This document shows, in pieces, positions 1 to 6,448 of a stretch of 23,149 nt of DNA. The stretch comes from CAYNYI01 sp964401455. GTDB lineage: Bacteria; Fibrobacterota; OXYB2-FULL-49-7; CAYNYI01. The position numbers and the translations under genes are program-made. The stretch is taken from contig CAYNYI010000045.1 of assembly GCA_964401455.1 (NCBI GenBank), forward strand, positions 1-23,149. Reading direction: 5' to 3'. Within the stretch, counting starts at the first letter, position 1. The number at the start of each line of letters is the position of its first letter. The notes under the pieces are model-generated. The model saw only the letters and a list, made by a program, of their open reading frames with translations, was not told where the DNA came from and did not search any database.

Positions 1-1015
1 GATTTCGGTATCTACATTCCGAACAATATTTATCTGCCGTCGTGTCAGGTAGTGCACAATTTCTTAACAAAGGATCGGATCCTGATTGAATATTGATCTG
101 GAGACCGGATCCATTATTATCCCATATTATTGAATTACTAATTTCCAGATTGGATGTATTTATATTTATCCCGTATTCTCCGTTTCCTGCTATTGTTGAA
201 TTTATTATTCGGGGAGAGGATCCATTAAGGTCAATTCCATGCCCCTTATTACCTGATATCAGAACATTGATAATGTCGGAAGAAGAACCGTACAATTCTA
301 TTCCTGCTGTTTTTCTTGAATCTCCCGATTCTCTGATTTCGCAATTACGGATGAGAATATTTGATTGACTAAGTGATACAACTGCGCCGCTGAATTCGGA
401 GTTGCACTCAGAAAAAACACATTCTGATAAAATGTTATTATCACTGTTTGAGAAAGAAATTGCGGCACCTGTGGAAGCGCTGTCTTTAGTGAAGTAACAG
501 TTTTCTATTTTAATGCTATCAGAGTCCAGTATGTAAACAGCGCCGCCCTCTGAGGCTGTATTAAATAAGAATTCGCATGAAGTTATTCTTGCAGCTTTGC
601 TGTTCTGAAAATACAAAGCGCCGCCCCTGGAACGAGCCCCTCCGGTTTTTCCGTATTGAAAACGGCAATATTCATAAATAATAGAGTCATTTGCAGGATT
701 TATAAAGGAATGGATAATACCGTTCCACCCTGCAGAAGTATCTGCTCCGCTGAAAACTATAGTTTCGGAAACGGTTCCGAGAGCCTTAATAGCACCTTTT
801 ACGTCTATATTGTGTCGTCCTGTGAATAATACCCGGGTGCCTGCTGATATTGTAAGTATAGCTCCGGAGTCAATAGTTATGTCTGAGTTGATCAATACGG
901 TATCGCTGTTCCATTCAATATCTGAAGAAATGGTATCTTCACCAACAGTTGAACTTGAAAAAACCGTCGCAGTTAATGTTAACATTATAGTGAATATTTT
1001 AATTATAATTTTCAT
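1..1015 (-). CDS. Secreted right-handed beta-helix protein (C-terminal part cut off by the window edge)
   Basis: Reading the minus strand from the ATG at 1015 gives 338 codons with no stop down to base 2, so the gene continues beyond the left edge. A GAGGGG ribosome site lies about 8 bases before the ATG. The N-terminus (MKIIIKIFTIMLTLTATVFS) is a typical Sec signal peptide. The rest is rich in Asn, Ser, Gly and Ile with the short strand-turn periodicity of parallel beta-helices. It has recurrent GGA-type turns (GGALYF 131-136, GGAVYI 157-162, TGAAIS about 182, SGAVVS about 209) and later phrases such as SSPRIINSTI and GYGININTSNLEISNSII. The GGA[LIV]Y turns recall polymorphic outer-membrane protein repeats and the DUF1565/Beta_helix families. 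A role as a surface or exported adhesin or polysaccharide-active protein is inference; no catalytic residues can be assigned. The missing C-terminus may hold a sorting domain. Confidence 0.85.
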   Translation of the reverse strand, partial: MKIIIKIFTIMLTLTATVFSSSTVGEDTISSDIEWNSDTVLINSDITIDSGAILTISAGTRVLFTGRHNIDVKGAIKALGTVSETIVFSGADTSAGWNGIIHSFINPANDSIIYEYCRFQYGKTGGARSRGGALYFQNSKAARITSCEFLFNTASEGGAVYILDSDSIKIENCYFTKDSASTGAAISFSNSDNNILSECVFSECNSEFSGAVVSLSQSNILIRNCEIRESGDSRKTAGIELYGSSSDIINVLISGNKGHGIDLNGSSPRIINSTIAGNGEYGININTSNLEISNSIIWDNNGSGLQINIQSGSDPLLRNCALPDTTADKYCSECRYRN

Positions 1016-1060
1016 TGAAGAACCCCTCTTAATTATTCTCAGAGAAAACAGCTTAAATTC

Positions 1061-1089
1061 AATATACATTCATTCCCTAATTATCTCAA
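1061..1089 (-). promoter_or_regulatory. Candidate sigma-70 promoter of the beta-helix gene
   Basis: On the minus strand TTGAGA (1089-1084) is followed after 17 bases by TATATT (1066-1061). Each box differs from consensus at one position. Transcription would start near 1054 and leave a leader of about 39 bases with the GAGGGG ribosome site. This suggests the beta-helix gene is transcribed separately from the YbdG-type gene upstream. Confidence 0.5.
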
Positions 1090-1142
1090 TAGATATATTT
1101 TCAGTATTACAAAGGGGTTAAGGATGACTTTCTTAATAGGAC

Positions 1143-2381
1143 TTATTTTTTAAGGGCTTCACTTACATCGTTGCCGGACGGCGACTGGAAGACTCTAAGT
1201 CCGAAAACATTGACGCATGCGAGAATATGATCGAAGATGTCCGCCTGGAGGTCCTCATAAGCCGCCCAGGAGGTGTCTGCGGAGAAAACGTATATTTCCA
1301 GGGGGAGGCCGTGTTCTGTCGGTGAAAGCTGGCGCACAAGAAAGGCCATATCCTGCTTTATTCCGGTATGCGACCTAAGATAGTATTTCACATAAGCTCT
1401 GAAGGTTCCGATATTTGTTAGCCGTCTCCCGTTAACAGGTATTTGGCCGTCATGCCCCTTCTCCCGGTTATGCCTGTCTATCTCTATTTTCTTTTTCTCC
1501 AGATAATTTCTTATTGATTCAATCTCCTTCATACTTTCTATGTCTTCATTTTCAAGAAATCTTATTGTATTCATATCTATATTAACAGCGCGCTTTATCC
1601 TTCTTCCCCCGGATTCCTGCATTCCCCGCCAATTTTTGAAAGCGTCGGAAACCATAGCATAGGATGGCACAGTTACTACTGTCTTGTCCCAGTTCTGGAC
1701 TTTAACGGTATGCAGGCTGATATCAATTACGTCTCCGTCCGCGCCGTATTTTGGCATTTCAATCCAGTCGCCGATCCGGACCATATCGTTGGCGCTTATT
1801 TGCACCGAAGATACAAAACCGAGGATTGTATCCTTGAATATCAGCATTATTACCGCTGTAGCAGCGCCTATTCCGCTGAAGAGAAGAAGCGGGGACTTTC
1901 CGAGCAGTACCGCGGCCGCGAGTATTATCGCTCCGGCGCTGAGGAACATTTTTATCAGCTGTATATAGCCTTTTACAGGGCGCTTTTTAGATATCGGAAA
2001 TGTTTTGTATATATCGCCAAGGACATCGAAAACGCTATGGGCGAAAAGTAAGGATATGAATATTATTAAAGAGGCTGTCGCCCTTTTTAAGAAATCCGGT
2101 ACATTATATCCGCCACTAAGAAGAAGCGCCTTCTGAATATAGTAGAAAATTATTACCGGGAAAATCCGTATAAGTTTTTCAAGAGTTTTCCTGTTTAGAA
2201 TCAGATCGTCCCAGAGCGACTTTGTTTTTCGGATAATTCCGTAGATAAATTTTCTGAGTATGAACTTGAGTAAATAGTAGGAAACGGCAGAAATGATCAG
2301 CGATATAAAAACTCCTGCAGAGAAGAAAACCGCCGGCCCAGCTTCTCTAATATTTTGGAATATTGTGCTTAAAAGGTTCAT
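1143..2381 (-). CDS. ybdG: Mechanosensitive ion channel, YbdG (miniconductance) type
   Basis: The 412-residue protein has several hydrophobic segments in its first 185 residues, followed by the MscS pore helix and beta domain. The stretch around 200-260 (DWIEMPKYGADGDV, then VQNWDKTVVTVPSYAMV, then FKNWRGM) is the hallmark of the YbdG/YbiO-like branch, not of small MscS. The family forms inner-membrane channels that open under hypo-osmotic tension and release solutes. The length matches YbdG (about 415). The ATG at 2381 lies 12 bases after the cupin stop and is preceded by AAAGG about 10 bases upstream. The spacing places it as the third gene of an rpmB-cupin-ybdG operon. The functional link to L28 is unclear. 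The channel call is firm; its conductance class is inferred from family resemblance. Confidence 0.9.
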   Translation of the reverse strand: MNLLSTIFQNIREAGPAVFFSAGVFISLIISAVSYYLLKFILRKFIYGIIRKTKSLWDDLILNRKTLEKLIRIFPVIIFYYIQKALLLSGGYNVPDFLKRATASLIIFISLLFAHSVFDVLGDIYKTFPISKKRPVKGYIQLIKMFLSAGAIILAAAVLLGKSPLLLFSGIGAATAVIMLIFKDTILGFVSSVQISANDMVRIGDWIEMPKYGADGDVIDISLHTVKVQNWDKTVVTVPSYAMVSDAFKNWRGMQESGGRRIKRAVNIDMNTIRFLENEDIESMKEIESIRNYLEKKKIEIDRHNREKGHDGQIPVNGRRLTNIGTFRAYVKYYLRSHTGIKQDMAFLVRQLSPTEHGLPLEIYVFSADTSWAAYEDLQADIFDHILACVNVFGLRVFQSPSGNDVSEALKK

Positions 2382-2393
2382 TGTAAAAAGCCT

Positions 2394-2756
2394 TTATTCC
2401 AGAATTTGTTCGTCTTCGGGTTTCCACCCGGGCTCCACAATGCAGAGAAAACGTATGTCTTCTTTTCCCGTGTTTTCAAGAAACTGGCTAGAGTGAGGCG
2501 GGATTACAATTGTGTCGTTTTTTGTGATTTCTTTTTCTTCTTCATCTATATGCATTATACCCGAGCCGCTCAGTATATAATAAATCTCTGCTGAACACAG
2601 CTTATGTTTAAGCGATTTAGAACCGGCGGGAAGCACCGCTTCAGCCAGACTGTGGTTCAAGGGAAGCGAAGATGTGTTATTATTATACAATTCGCGGAGC
2701 CTGGTATTATCTCCGCCCCGGAATTCAGGACAGTCTTTAGTGTTTTTTACGAACAA
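2394..2756 (-). CDS. Small single-domain cupin protein
   Basis: A 120-residue protein with one cupin (double-stranded beta-helix) domain. Cupin motif 1 is represented by HKLCSAEIYYILSGSG (about 51-66) and motif 2 by IPPHSSQFLENTG (about 86-98). Metal-ligand candidates are the His before the first Cys, the Glu of AEIYY and the His of PPHS. Such proteins bind small molecules or metals and act as isomerases, dioxygenases or sensors; the substrate cannot be told here. The only plausible start is TTG at 2756. It lies 12 bases after the rpmB stop, in the same frame as rpmB, with no clear ribosome site, so translation is probably coupled to rpmB. The ybdG-type channel follows after 12 bases. Confidence 0.8.
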   Translation of the reverse strand: MFVKNTKDCPEFRGGDNTRLRELYNNNTSSLPLNHSLAEAVLPAGSKSLKHKLCSAEIYYILSGSGIMHIDEEEKEITKNDTIVIPPHSSQFLENTGKEDIRFLCIVEPGWKPEDEQILE

Positions 2757-2768
2757 AGTTTGTTGAGA

Positions 2769-2981
2769 TCAGGAAGCGGTTCCGGATTTTCTGACAGATT
2801 TCTGGACTTTTCCGGCTTTAATGCACTTTGTACAGACTTTGATTTTCTGCTTTTTACCGTCAACAACCGCATTCACATTCTGAATGTTCGGGAGAAAACG
2901 TCTTTTGCTTACATTGTGAGCATGACTTATGGTGTTACCTACGACAGGCCTTTTCCCGCAAATATCGCATACTTTTGACAT
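2769..2981 (-). CDS. rpmB: 50S ribosomal protein L28, zinc-ribbon form
   Basis: The 70-residue protein begins MSKVCDICGKRPVVGNTISH and continues with the L28 hallmark SKRRFLPNIQ. It carries two CxxC pairs (CDIC near residue 5 and CTKC near residue 51), so it is the zinc-binding (C+) version. L28 is a structural protein of the large ribosomal subunit. An AGGAG ribosome site ends 5 bases before the ATG, and a near-consensus promoter lies upstream at 3014-3042. It is first in a compact minus-strand operon with a cupin and a YbdG-type channel, an unusual pairing for L28, which often sits with rpmG or alone. Confidence 0.95.
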   Translation of the reverse strand: MSKVCDICGKRPVVGNTISHAHNVSKRRFLPNIQNVNAVVDGKKQKIKVCTKCIKAGKVQKSVRKSGTAS

Positions 2982-3013
2982 AATTACTCCTGTTGGTGAT
3001 TTTAACAGGACAA

Positions 3014-3042
3014 AAGATAAAAAAACACGTCTGTTCTGTCAA
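3014..3042 (-). promoter_or_regulatory. Strong sigma-70 promoter for rpmB operon
   Basis: On the minus strand a perfect TTGACA (3042-3037) is followed after exactly 17 bases by TATCTT (3019-3014). Start of transcription would be near 3007, giving a leader of about 25 bases with the AGGAG site of rpmB. This is the best promoter match in the window and fits a highly expressed ribosomal protein. Confidence 0.65.
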
Positions 3043-3071
3043 GAAATATTATTATTTTCAGAGAATTGAAG

Positions 3072-3100
3072 TTGTCGGGGAGTTGTTTTTTATTTATCTT
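3072..3100 (+). promoter_or_regulatory. Candidate promoter of the gmhA-like gene
   Basis: TTGTCG (3072-3077) and TATCTT (3095-3100) are separated by 17 bases; each matches the consensus at four of six positions. It would start transcription near 3107, about 30 bases before the GTG at 3137. It is divergent from the rpmB promoter, so the two share about 155 bp between start codons. Confidence 0.35.
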
Positions 3101-3136
3101 AGAACCTTTAACTTTGTAATTAATCCGGAGTTTTTT

Positions 3137-3751
3137 GTGACTGAACTTATAAAACGTTATCCTGTTTTGAAGCCCCTGGAAGCGGATATAGAGTCAATGG
3201 TGGAAATGGTTTCCTATACTTTTAGGAACGAAGGCAAGCTCCTTCTGGCAGGCAACGGCGGAAGCGCCGCCGACTGTGAGCATATTTCGGGGGAGATGCT
3301 TAAGGTTTTTATTGATCGCGGCGGCATTGATGAGAAAATGAAAGCCAGGCTGATCTCAGATAGTAGTGATGAAGGTAAAATACTTGCTTCGGGAATAGAA
3401 AGAGGTTTTCCCGCTATTCCTCTTACTTCTTTTATATCTCTTACCACGGCATATGCCAATGATCGTGAGCCTCTTCTGATTTTTTCTCAGCTCGTAAATG
3501 CTCTTGGCACCGGAAAAGACACCGTGTTTGTCATTTCCACGTCCGGAGACTCAATGAACCTTGTTTATGCCGCGAGGACGGCAAAAGCCAAGGGTTTGAA
3601 AGTTGCCGGACTTCTTGGACGGGGAGGAGGAAAACTTAAGGATTTTTGCGATGTGTCTGTTATTGTACCGGGTGAGGTCACGCATACTGTTCAGGAACTG
3701 CATCTTCCCGTTTATCATTATCTTTGTGCCGAGGTAGAGAAGCGGGTTTAA
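3137..3751 (+). CDS. gmhA: Phosphoheptose isomerase (SIS domain), GmhA-like
   Basis: From the GTG at 3137 the protein has 204 residues, close to the GmhA norm of 190-200. The SIS phosphosugar-binding core is clear: LLLAGNGGSAADCEHISGE (36-54), ISTSGDSMN and VQELHLPVYH near the C-terminus. It lacks any fused kinase or aminotransferase. The family converts sedoheptulose 7-phosphate to D-glycero-manno-heptose 7-phosphate, the first step to ADP-heptose for the LPS core. The frame is open back to an ATG at 2993. I reject that start because the extra 48 residues are not SIS-like, they overlap the divergent promoter region, and a GGAG ribosome site lies 6 bases before the GTG. DiaA is a related SIS protein that cannot be excluded, but the nearby LPS glycosyltransferase supports GmhA. 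Confidence 0.85.
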   Translation: MTELIKRYPVLKPLEADIESMVEMVSYTFRNEGKLLLAGNGGSAADCEHISGEMLKVFIDRGGIDEKMKARLISDSSDEGKILASGIERGFPAIPLTSFISLTTAYANDREPLLIFSQLVNALGTGKDTVFVISTSGDSMNLVYAARTAKAKGLKVAGLLGRGGGKLKDFCDVSVIVPGEVTHTVQELHLPVYHYLCAEVEKRV

Positions 3752-4214
3752 GGAAACGCGGTTTTAAAACATTTTTCTTTTTATCTGCTTTTTCCAGTTC
3801 TCCGGAAGTTTAGCTGTCAAATTTCATGCATGTATCTTTTTTGTCCCTTTAGCAAGTTTGCGGAATCAATGATGTTTTCTGATTTTCATTGTGCTTTCTC
3901 ATATAATAGAAATTGTAGAATTTAGACGCGGGCTATTGCGTAGTTCATAAGTTAAATAGAGAGTAAAAGAATTTATGCCGGTAGTTCTTTTAAAAGCCGT
4001 AAAATAAAGGGCTGGGTAAAAAATAGCGTAGAATGCGGAGGACTGTTATTCCGTTATATACATAGCGCAGGCTCCCGTGAATGTTATAAAAATCTCTCAA
4101 AAAACAATTCTGATTAGATGATGAGTGTCCGGAGTCAGTAAAAGATAAATGACAGGTTTAAATTGAGAACAGTAACAAGACCTGAAAAAGAGAAATTGTG
4201 TTCTGTACTGAAAA
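3752..4214 (+). other. Gene-free interval, content unknown
   Basis: No reading frame above about 20 codons with a plausible start is seen on the plus strand, and nothing recognisable on the minus strand. A TATAAT stands at 3902-3907 but has no good -35 box at the right distance. Short inverted pairs exist (AAAGAA/TTCTTT around 3966-3990, CGGA/TCCG around 4035-4052), none followed by a convincing T-run terminator. I see no tRNA, tmRNA, 6S or SRP RNA signature. It may hold an unrecognised small RNA or a decayed gene between two convergent genes. Confidence 0.5.
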
Positions 4215-4892
4215 TCAGGATTTGTTTATCTTTATGATATTTATAAAAGAAAACGGGTCGCTGAGAAGCTTCGGAACATCTTCCGGATAACGAAGCGGCC
4301 CTTTCTTTAAAGAAAAGGAATAATTTTTCCTTTTTTCGGGTAAAGACATTTTCAACCGGAATTCTTTCAGCAAGAAGCCTTTACCGCTTTTAGAAAGCAG
4401 TATTTCTCCTTCGGCGTTTAAAAAATTTTTATCAGAGATAAAAGAAATGTTGCTTATCCTCACATGGCCGGAGCTGTCATTTTTTAAATTCAGCGCCAGT
4501 TGGTAGTTCTCGTCGGGAGCGGCTCCGGTTAAACTGTCTATAATGCCCGTTAACCGAGTGTTTTTAAGGTTAAGATCTTCTATACGGATTGTAGCTGTGT
4601 CAGGCGGATTCCCTTCTAGAATTGACCCCAGAGTCTTTAACCGCGGAGCAAAGACGGTTATGTTGCCGGCTTTGGCTCCTTTCAAAAAAGATTTTCTGAA
4701 TTCAGGTGACTTCAGAATTAATTTACCGCCTGCCGGTGAAATTTTTATGTTCTTTTTTTCAACATTTATGACGGAACCGGGAGCAGACAGCTTAGTGGAA
4801 AGCTGTTGTCTTATTTCCATAAGAGAAAAATTTATGAAAAAAAGAGCCGCCGCTGTAATGCCGAAGACTGTGTAAACTATATACTTTCTCAT
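4215..4892 (-). CDS. Membrane-anchored protein of unknown function (AsmA/LptC-like appearance)
   Basis: A 225-residue protein with a short basic N-terminus, one membrane helix at about residues 5-24 (IVYTVFGITAAALFFINFSL), then an outward domain rich in alternating strands. Phrases such as ATIRIEDLNLKNTRLTGI and SSGHVRISNISF resemble the repetitive beta structure of AsmA, GspN or LptC-type envelope proteins, but no family-defining motif is visible and I do not assign one. The ATG at 4892 has no clear ribosome site. It stands alone on the minus strand, divergent from the 5000-6448 group across about 107 AT-rich bases. The call as a real gene rests on good length and a coherent membrane-anchor plus domain pattern. 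Confidence 0.65.
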   Translation of the reverse strand: MRKYIVYTVFGITAAALFFINFSLMEIRQQLSTKLSAPGSVINVEKKNIKISPAGGKLILKSPEFRKSFLKGAKAGNITVFAPRLKTLGSILEGNPPDTATIRIEDLNLKNTRLTGIIDSLTGAAPDENYQLALNLKNDSSGHVRISNISFISDKNFLNAEGEILLSKSGKGFLLKEFRLKMSLPEKRKNYSFSLKKGPLRYPEDVPKLLSDPFSFINIIKINKS

Positions 4893-4910
4893 GAATAGTT
4901 GCTAATTTAT

Positions 4911-4940
4911 TTGCAATATGTTAAGATTTTATTTTATTAT
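4911..4940 (+). promoter_or_regulatory. Possible promoter of the 5000-6448 gene group
   Basis: TTGCAA (4911-4916) and TATTAT (4935-4940) are 18 bases apart in a very AT-rich intergenic stretch. The -10 box differs from consensus at one position and the -35 box at two. AT-rich DNA gives such matches by chance, so support is modest. Confidence 0.3.
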
Positions 4941-4999
4941 TTATAGAAGATAGTTTATTTCATTTCTATTCAGGAAAATGTTTTGTAAAGGCGGGGAAT

Positions 5000-5236
5000 T
5001 TGTCTGTATATAACAGAGATAATGATGAAATACGCCGAAGGCAGGATATAAAATACCGGCAGGCTCTTAGCTTGTACGAGGACATTATGCGCAGGATACA
5101 AGGGGGAGAGAAACTTCATGCTTCAGAAATCGCGTGGATGCCGGCAGAAATAAAAAAGAAAATATATGATGAAGTTTTTAAACTCGGTCTTGAGAATAAT
5201 ATTGTCTCAGACAAAGGGGGAGAAAAAAAAGACTGA
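5000..5236 (+). CDS. Small soluble helical protein, unknown function
   Basis: A 78-residue, highly charged protein starting at TTG (5000), with GGGG about 5 bases upstream as ribosome site. Its sequence is helical throughout (RRRQDIKYRQALSLYEDIMR, then GEKLHASEIAWMPAEIKKK). There is no signal peptide, membrane segment or cysteine. I do not recognise the family. Its stop overlaps the ATG of the next gene by one base (TGATG), which implies translational coupling and a shared job with the membrane protein encoded there. Confidence 0.65.
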   Translation: MSVYNRDNDEIRRRQDIKYRQALSLYEDIMRRIQGGEKLHASEIAWMPAEIKKKIYDEVFKLGLENNIVSDKGGEKKD

Positions 5237-5844
5237 TGGCCGCTGCACGAAGAAAAAAAAACGGATTTCCTCTTTTTAAAGTTCTAATAGTTTGTTCAGC
5301 CGTTATAGCCGCTGTTTTTTTATACCGAAATTTTGAAATAGACATTGATGTAAAAGAAAAGGCGCAGGAAGAAAAAATCTCTGAATCACGCCGCGAGGAA
5401 AAGAAAGACGGTTCTGCAATAAAGGCCAGGGAAGACGCGGCCGGAAAACAATTAAAGACCGAAAAAAAAACGGACCCGCGTAAAAGGTTTTATCCTTCCG
5501 GCAGCTCTTCTATCGATGTCGGTCTCGGGATAACCGGCAGTTCAGGGGACAAATCTCTAAAGAAAAGAAAACGCACATTCCGCGTAGAAAAAGATAAGAA
5601 CCTCCAAAAAATTCATGTGCTCGCCTCCATAAAAGAAAAAGACGACCGTACGGTCTTCTTTAGATTCAGCAGCAGCGGTGAAGATCATGATTCAAAAACC
5701 TATGAAACTGTTCATAATCCTGAGGGCTATGCTCTCTGGACCTGGAAGAACCTTGCCGCGGGCCGCTGGAAAGTTTCGGTAATAGACGCGGCGACCGGTA
5801 AGTCGCTTGCCGAAAAAAGATTTATCATTCATCCTTCACGCTGA
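5236..5844 (+). CDS. Single-pass membrane protein with charged linker and C-terminal DUF2914-like beta domain
   Basis: The 202-residue protein has a basic N-terminus (MAAARRKKNG), one membrane helix (about 13-30), and a lysine- and glutamate-rich linker (about 38-83) likely to span an envelope space. After a second basic patch (KKRKRTFRVEKDK) comes a C-terminal domain (about 123-200) with VFFRFSSSGE, YALWTWKNLAAGRWKVSVID and a final strand. That last pattern (strand, then G-R-W-x-V-x-V-x-D-A) resembles DUF2914, a beta domain of unknown role in membrane proteins. Function is not known. It overlaps the upstream gene by one base. Confidence 0.7.
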   Translation: MAAARRKKNGFPLFKVLIVCSAVIAAVFLYRNFEIDIDVKEKAQEEKISESRREEKKDGSAIKAREDAAGKQLKTEKKTDPRKRFYPSGSSSIDVGLGITGSSGDKSLKKRKRTFRVEKDKNLQKIHVLASIKEKDDRTVFFRFSSSGEDHDSKTYETVHNPEGYALWTWKNLAAGRWKVSVIDAATGKSLAEKRFIIHPSR

Positions 5845-6448
5845 CGCCCCGGTGAAACTTAAACCCGCAAAAACCGCTTTAAACGATAAAATTATTTCTG
5901 AACTTTACCGTCTTTTATCAGTCCCTATGATTGATTTTGACTGTGGAAGCCTTTGTGCTCCTCAGAACGGCGGTGTCCCTGAGTGCTGTGATATGGATAT
6001 CACTGTTCCGGTGCTTTATCTGGACGAATACAGATGGCAGCAAAATAAAGGCTCCTACTGGAAGCCTATGCCGGTGGAGACCGACGAGGATTTTGAGCTG
6101 GCTGATGGGATCGATGAGGAATGCTGCGTTTTAGCGGTATGTCCGGGGCCGGCAAGCTGCCTCAGAAAAAGAAGAGCTTTTGTATGCCGCACTTTTCCCT
6201 TTGATCCATATCTTGATAAAAGCGGGGCAGTTAAAGGTCTTGTTTTTCAGTATAAAATGTCGGACCGCTGCCCGTTGGTAGGCAGGCCTCGTAAAATATT
6301 CAATGACCTGTATATCCGCAATTCAATCATGTTCTGGGAAAAGATATTTGAATGCCTGCCTGAAGAAAAGGAACTCTACAGAAAAGAGTCCATTAAACTC
6401 AGACGAAGCTTCGGGGCACGCCGTAAAAAGATAAAGATTTTTAATTAG
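5807..6448 (+). CDS. YkgJ-like cysteine-cluster protein
   Basis: A 213-residue soluble protein with eleven cysteines. Groups include CGSLC (46-50), CC (60-61), CC (106-107), C112, C118 and the motif RAFVCRTFPFDPY (123-135). The last matches the R-x-x-x-C-R-x-F-P signature of the YkgJ/CxxCxxCC family, proposed to bind zinc or iron-sulfur and in some members linked to protein modification. The substrate is unknown. The start is uncertain. TTG at 5807 overlaps the membrane-protein gene by 38 bases; the in-frame GTG at 5852 (residue 16) would begin 7 bases after its stop but has no ribosome site. The 3' end overlaps the convergent radical-SAM gene by 8 bases. It is probably co-transcribed with the two genes upstream. 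Confidence 0.75.
   Translation: MPKKDLSFILHADAPVKLKPAKTALNDKIISELYRLLSVPMIDFDCGSLCAPQNGGVPECCDMDITVPVLYLDEYRWQQNKGSYWKPMPVETDEDFELADGIDEECCVLAVCPGPASCLRKRRAFVCRTFPFDPYLDKSGAVKGLVFQYKMSDRCPLVGRPRKIFNDLYIRNSIMFWEKIFECLPEEKELYRKESIKLRRSFGARRKKIKIFN

Noticed and set aside
93..1121. Plus-strand reading frames at 93-368 and 810-1121
   Set aside because: They lie opposite the beta-helix gene, which has a signal peptide, ribosome site and promoter on the minus strand; the plus-strand products show no coherent protein features.
1684..2051. Overlapping plus-strand frames inside the YbdG-type gene
   Set aside because: They are antisense shadows of a well-recognised channel gene and carry no family signature.
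2993..3136. A 48-residue N-terminal extension of the gmhA-like protein
   Set aside because: It crosses the rpmB promoter and the candidate gmhA promoter, is unlike SIS proteins, and a GGAG plus GTG start exists at 3137.
3752..4214. Possible tRNA or housekeeping RNA in the gene-free gap
   Set aside because: No T-arm consensus, acceptor pairing or known RNA signature could be found by eye.
6441..6448. Hairpin terminator between the convergent genes
   Set aside because: The genes overlap by 8 bases and no GC stem with a T-run is present.
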